Below, piece after piece: positions 61,773 through 64,000 of a stretch of 64,000 bases of DNA. Source of the DNA: an uncultured Lachnospiraceae bacterium (lineage in GTDB: Bacteria > Bacillota > Clostridia > Lachnospirales > Lachnospiraceae); the NCBI GenBank assembly GCA_910577645.1, contig CAJTOL010000005.1:62001-126000 (forward strand), in the 5' to 3' direction. Under the pieces are notes generated by a model. That model had not been told where the DNA came from. It worked only from the letters and a program-made list of their open reading frames with translations, and did no database searches. A program made the translations under genes and the position numbers. Numbering within the stretch: the first letter of the stretch is position 1; each line of letters begins with the position of its first letter.

Positions 61773-63590
61773 ATGGCGACTACCATAGATCAAAGCAAAA
61801 TCCGCAATTTTTGTATTATCGCCCACATCGACCACGGCAAATCCACCCTGGCAGACCGGATTATTGAGCATACCGGCCTTCTCACCAGCAGGGAAATGCA
61901 GGCCCAGGTACTGGATAATATGGAGTTAGAGCGGGAGAGAGGAATTACCATTAAGGCTCAGGCTGTCCGTACCGTTTACCGGGCAAAAGACGGGGAGGAA
62001 TATATTTTCAATCTGATTGATACTCCGGGCCATGTAGACTTTAATTACGAGGTTTCCAGAAGCCTTGCGGCCTGCGACGGCGCTATTTTAGTAGTGGACG
62101 CGGCGCAGGGAATCGAGGCCCAGACCCTGGCAAATGTGTATCTGGCCCTGGATCACGATCTGGATGTATTCCCGGTTATCAATAAAATCGATCTGCCCAG
62201 CGCGGATCCGGAACGGGTAGCCGCCGAGATAGAGGATGTTATCGGCATTGAAGCCCAGGATGCTCCCAGGATTTCAGCCAAGACAGGACTCAATGTAGAG
62301 GACGTTTTGGAAGCCATTGTGGAGCGGATACCAGGTCCGGCAGGGGACGGGGACGCCCCCTTAAAAGCGCTTATTTTTGATTCTATCTACGATTCTTACC
62401 GGGGGGTTATTGTGTTCTGCCGAATCAAGGAGGGCACGGTAAAAAGAGGCACGGTTATCAAGATGATGGCAACGGGCGCCGAGGAAGAGGTAGTAGAGGT
62501 AGGATACTTTGGAGCAGGACAATTTATTCCCTGTGAAGAGCTGACTGCAGGTATGGTAGGCTATATTACGGCCAGTATCAAGAATCTGAAAGAAACCATG
62601 GTAGGCGATACCATTACGGATAAATTTAACCCCTGTGATGCGCCTCTTCCCGGCTACAAAAAGGTTACCCCTATGGTGTACTGCGGCCTGTATCCGGCAG
62701 ACAGCGCCAAGTATCCGGATTTGAGAGACGCCCTGGAAAAGCTTCAGCTTAATGATGCTTCCCTGTATTTTGAACCGGAAACTTCTCTGGCATTGGGATT
62801 TGGCTTCCGATGCGGATTTCTGGGACTTTTGCACCTGGATATTATTGAGGAACGCCTGGAGCGGGAATACAATCTGGATCTGGTAACCACGGCCCCGGGG
62901 GTTATTTACCGGGTACACAAAACCAACGGGGAAATGATAGAGCTTACAAACCCATCAAACCTTCCGGATCCGTCGGAGATTGAATATATGGAGGAGCCCA
63001 TTGTCTCCGCAGAGATTATGGTGACTACCGAGTATGTGGGAGCCATTATGCAGCTCTGTCAGGAACGCCGGGGTGTTTATCTGGGGATGGAGTACATGGA
63101 AGGCACCAGGGCGCTGTTAAAGTATGAGCTTCCCTTAAACGAGATTATCTACGACTTCTTTGACGCATTAAAGAGCCGATCCAGAGGATATGCTTCTTTT
63201 GACTATGATTTAAAGGGCTATGAGCGTTCTGAGCTTGTAAAGCTGGACATCCTGGTAAACCGGGAAGAGGTGGATGCATTATCCTTTATCGTCTTTGCCG
63301 GGTCTGCTTATGAGAGAGGAAGGAAGATGTGCGAAAAGCTGAAGGAGGAGATCCCCCGCCACCTGTTTGAGATCCCCATTCAGGCGGCAGTAGGAGGAAA
63401 GATTATTGCCAGAGAGACGGTTAAGGCTATGAGAAAAGACGTTCTGGCAAAATGCTATGGCGGCGATATCAGCCGGAAAAGGAAGCTTCTGGAAAAGCAG
63501 AAGGAAGGTAAGAAGAGGATGCGGCAGATTGGCAATGTGGAGATTCCGCAGAAGGCCTTTATGAGCGTGCTCAAATTAGATGATGAATAA
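61773..63590 (+). CDS. lepA: Elongation factor 4
   Basis: ATG 61773 follows AGAGGA and gives 605 residues. GTPase motifs are G1 AHIDHGKST, G2 in RERGITIKAQ, G3 DTPGHVDF and G4 NKIDLPSA; the C-terminal LepA domain includes GGKIIARETVKAMRKDVLAKCYGGD and ends MRQIGNVEIPQKAFMSVLKL. EF4 binds the ribosome during stalled or stressed translation. A longer reading from 61701 would include the inverted repeat and lacks a ribosome site. It overlaps hemW by 11 bp. Confidence 0.98.
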   Translation: MATTIDQSKIRNFCIIAHIDHGKSTLADRIIEHTGLLTSREMQAQVLDNMELERERGITIKAQAVRTVYRAKDGEEYIFNLIDTPGHVDFNYEVSRSLAACDGAILVVDAAQGIEAQTLANVYLALDHDLDVFPVINKIDLPSADPERVAAEIEDVIGIEAQDAPRISAKTGLNVEDVLEAIVERIPGPAGDGDAPLKALIFDSIYDSYRGVIVFCRIKEGTVKRGTVIKMMATGAEEEVVEVGYFGAGQFIPCEELTAGMVGYITASIKNLKETMVGDTITDKFNPCDAPLPGYKKVTPMVYCGLYPADSAKYPDLRDALEKLQLNDASLYFEPETSLALGFGFRCGFLGLLHLDIIEERLEREYNLDLVTTAPGVIYRVHKTNGEMIELTNPSNLPDPSEIEYMEEPIVSAEIMVTTEYVGAIMQLCQERRGVYLGMEYMEGTRALLKYELPLNEIIYDFFDALKSRSRGYASFDYDLKGYERSELVKLDILVNREEVDALSFIVFAGSAYERGRKMCEKLKEEIPRHLFEIPIQAAVGGKIIARETVKAMRKDVLAKCYGGDISRKRKLLEKQKEGKKRMRQIGNVEIPQKAFMSVLKLDDE

Positions 63591-64000
63591 AAAGAAACCA
63601 CTGGAATTATATGTGCACATTCCGTTTTGCGCCAGAAAATGTCTGTACTGTGACTTTTTATCTTTTCGGACACTGGCCTCTGTACATCAGGAATATATAG
63701 ACCAGCTTTTGGGAGAAATCCAGGCGGCCAGCTTAGCCAGCGAAGGCTATCAGGTGACTACGATTTTTATCGGCGGCGGCACCCCGTCTATTTTGGAGGC
63801 GGGGATGATGCGGGCGGTAGTGGAGACCATCCGCCTGTACTTTGACGTTGCGCCGGATGCAGAGATTACCATTGAGGCGAATCCGGGGACGCTTACTGCG
63901 CCAAAACTGGACGTATACCGGGGCTGTGGCATCAATCGGTTAAGTATGGGGCTCCAGTCCGCAGACAACCGGGAGTTAAAAGCCCTGGGAAGAGTCCACA
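63580..64000 (+). CDS. hemW: Radical-SAM heme chaperone HemW (3' end cut by window edge)
   Basis: About 140 residues are visible. They start MMNKKKPLELYVHIPFC and contain the radical-SAM motif CARKCLYCDF, GGGTPSIL and IEANPGTL, all diagnostic of HemW (formerly called oxygen-independent coproporphyrinogen oxidase HemN-like). HemW hands heme to target proteins in other bacteria. It starts within the last codons of lepA without its own clear ribosome site, so the two are translationally coupled; the lepA-hemW order is the usual one in Firmicutes. Confidence 0.95.
   Translation, partial: MMNKKKPLELYVHIPFCARKCLYCDFLSFRTLASVHQEYIDQLLGEIQAASLASEGYQVTTIFIGGGTPSILEAGMMRAVVETIRLYFDVAPDAEITIEANPGTLTAPKLDVYRGCGINRLSMGLQSADNRELKALGRVH

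Overview
The window looks like the chromosome of an anaerobic, endospore-forming, Gram-positive gut-type Clostridium, most likely a member of the Lachnospiraceae. The basis is gene content: spore genes (gpr, spoIIP, a GerMN lipoprotein), oxygen-sensitive Fe-S L-serine dehydratase, several radical-SAM enzymes, choline-binding-type cell-wall repeats, ABC sugar uptake with a GH36 alpha-galactosidase, strong GGAGG ribosome sites, and no outer-membrane genes. No species call is possible from the sequence alone. No rRNA, tRNA or CRISPR array was seen.

Layout. 1-3.4 kb (minus): a DNA-repair-like operon (radical-SAM/HhH protein, its partner, then comM/yifB cut by the window edge) behind a promoter flanked by two LexA-type boxes. 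3.4-8.6 kb (minus): a large repeat-rich surface protein, a patatin-like lipase and galE. 8.8-16.5 kb is accessory DNA: a broken AAA-ATPase/nuclease gene, a tyrosine recombinase, a candidate type I toxin-antitoxin locus, a phage lysis remnant (holin and amidase endolysin), an IS-end-like inverted repeat, and an aldolase followed by a wrecked MalT-type regulator. 16.7-26 kb: a lipoprotein solute-binding protein paired with a chemoreceptor, glycerate kinase, a PurF-like protein lacking its catalytic cysteine, a membrane-anchored amidase, L-serine dehydratase and a PHP phosphatase. 26-30 kb: gap-pgk-tpiA and a transaldolase. 30.4-37.8 kb: an alpha-galactoside utilisation cluster (ABC importer, AraC regulator, YesL-like protein, GH36 enzyme). 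37.8-40.1 kb: a gene graveyard (TctC, TctA and GNAT remnants). 40.9-48.1 kb: a cell-surface operon. 48.2-64 kb: mostly housekeeping (fructokinase, ABC exporter, DegV, histidine kinase, GerMN protein, holA, comEC, rpsT, gpr, spoIIP, lepA, hemW).

The most interesting system is at 41,996-47,326. A DltD/AlgJ-like SGNH protein, a small secreted protein, an FkbH-type HAD protein, a stand-alone acyl carrier protein and an MBOAT O-acyltransferase lie together with wall-binding transglutaminase and M15 peptidase genes. By analogy with Dlt, FkbH would replace DltA: it would load a glycerate-derived acyl group on the carrier protein, and the MBOAT/SGNH pair would put it on a surface polymer. Other notable signals are the LexA-flanked repair promoter, the par-like toxin-antitoxin locus, a family of long intergenic hairpins with a shared arm and loop sequence, and a cloverleaf-like structured element near 19.7 kb.
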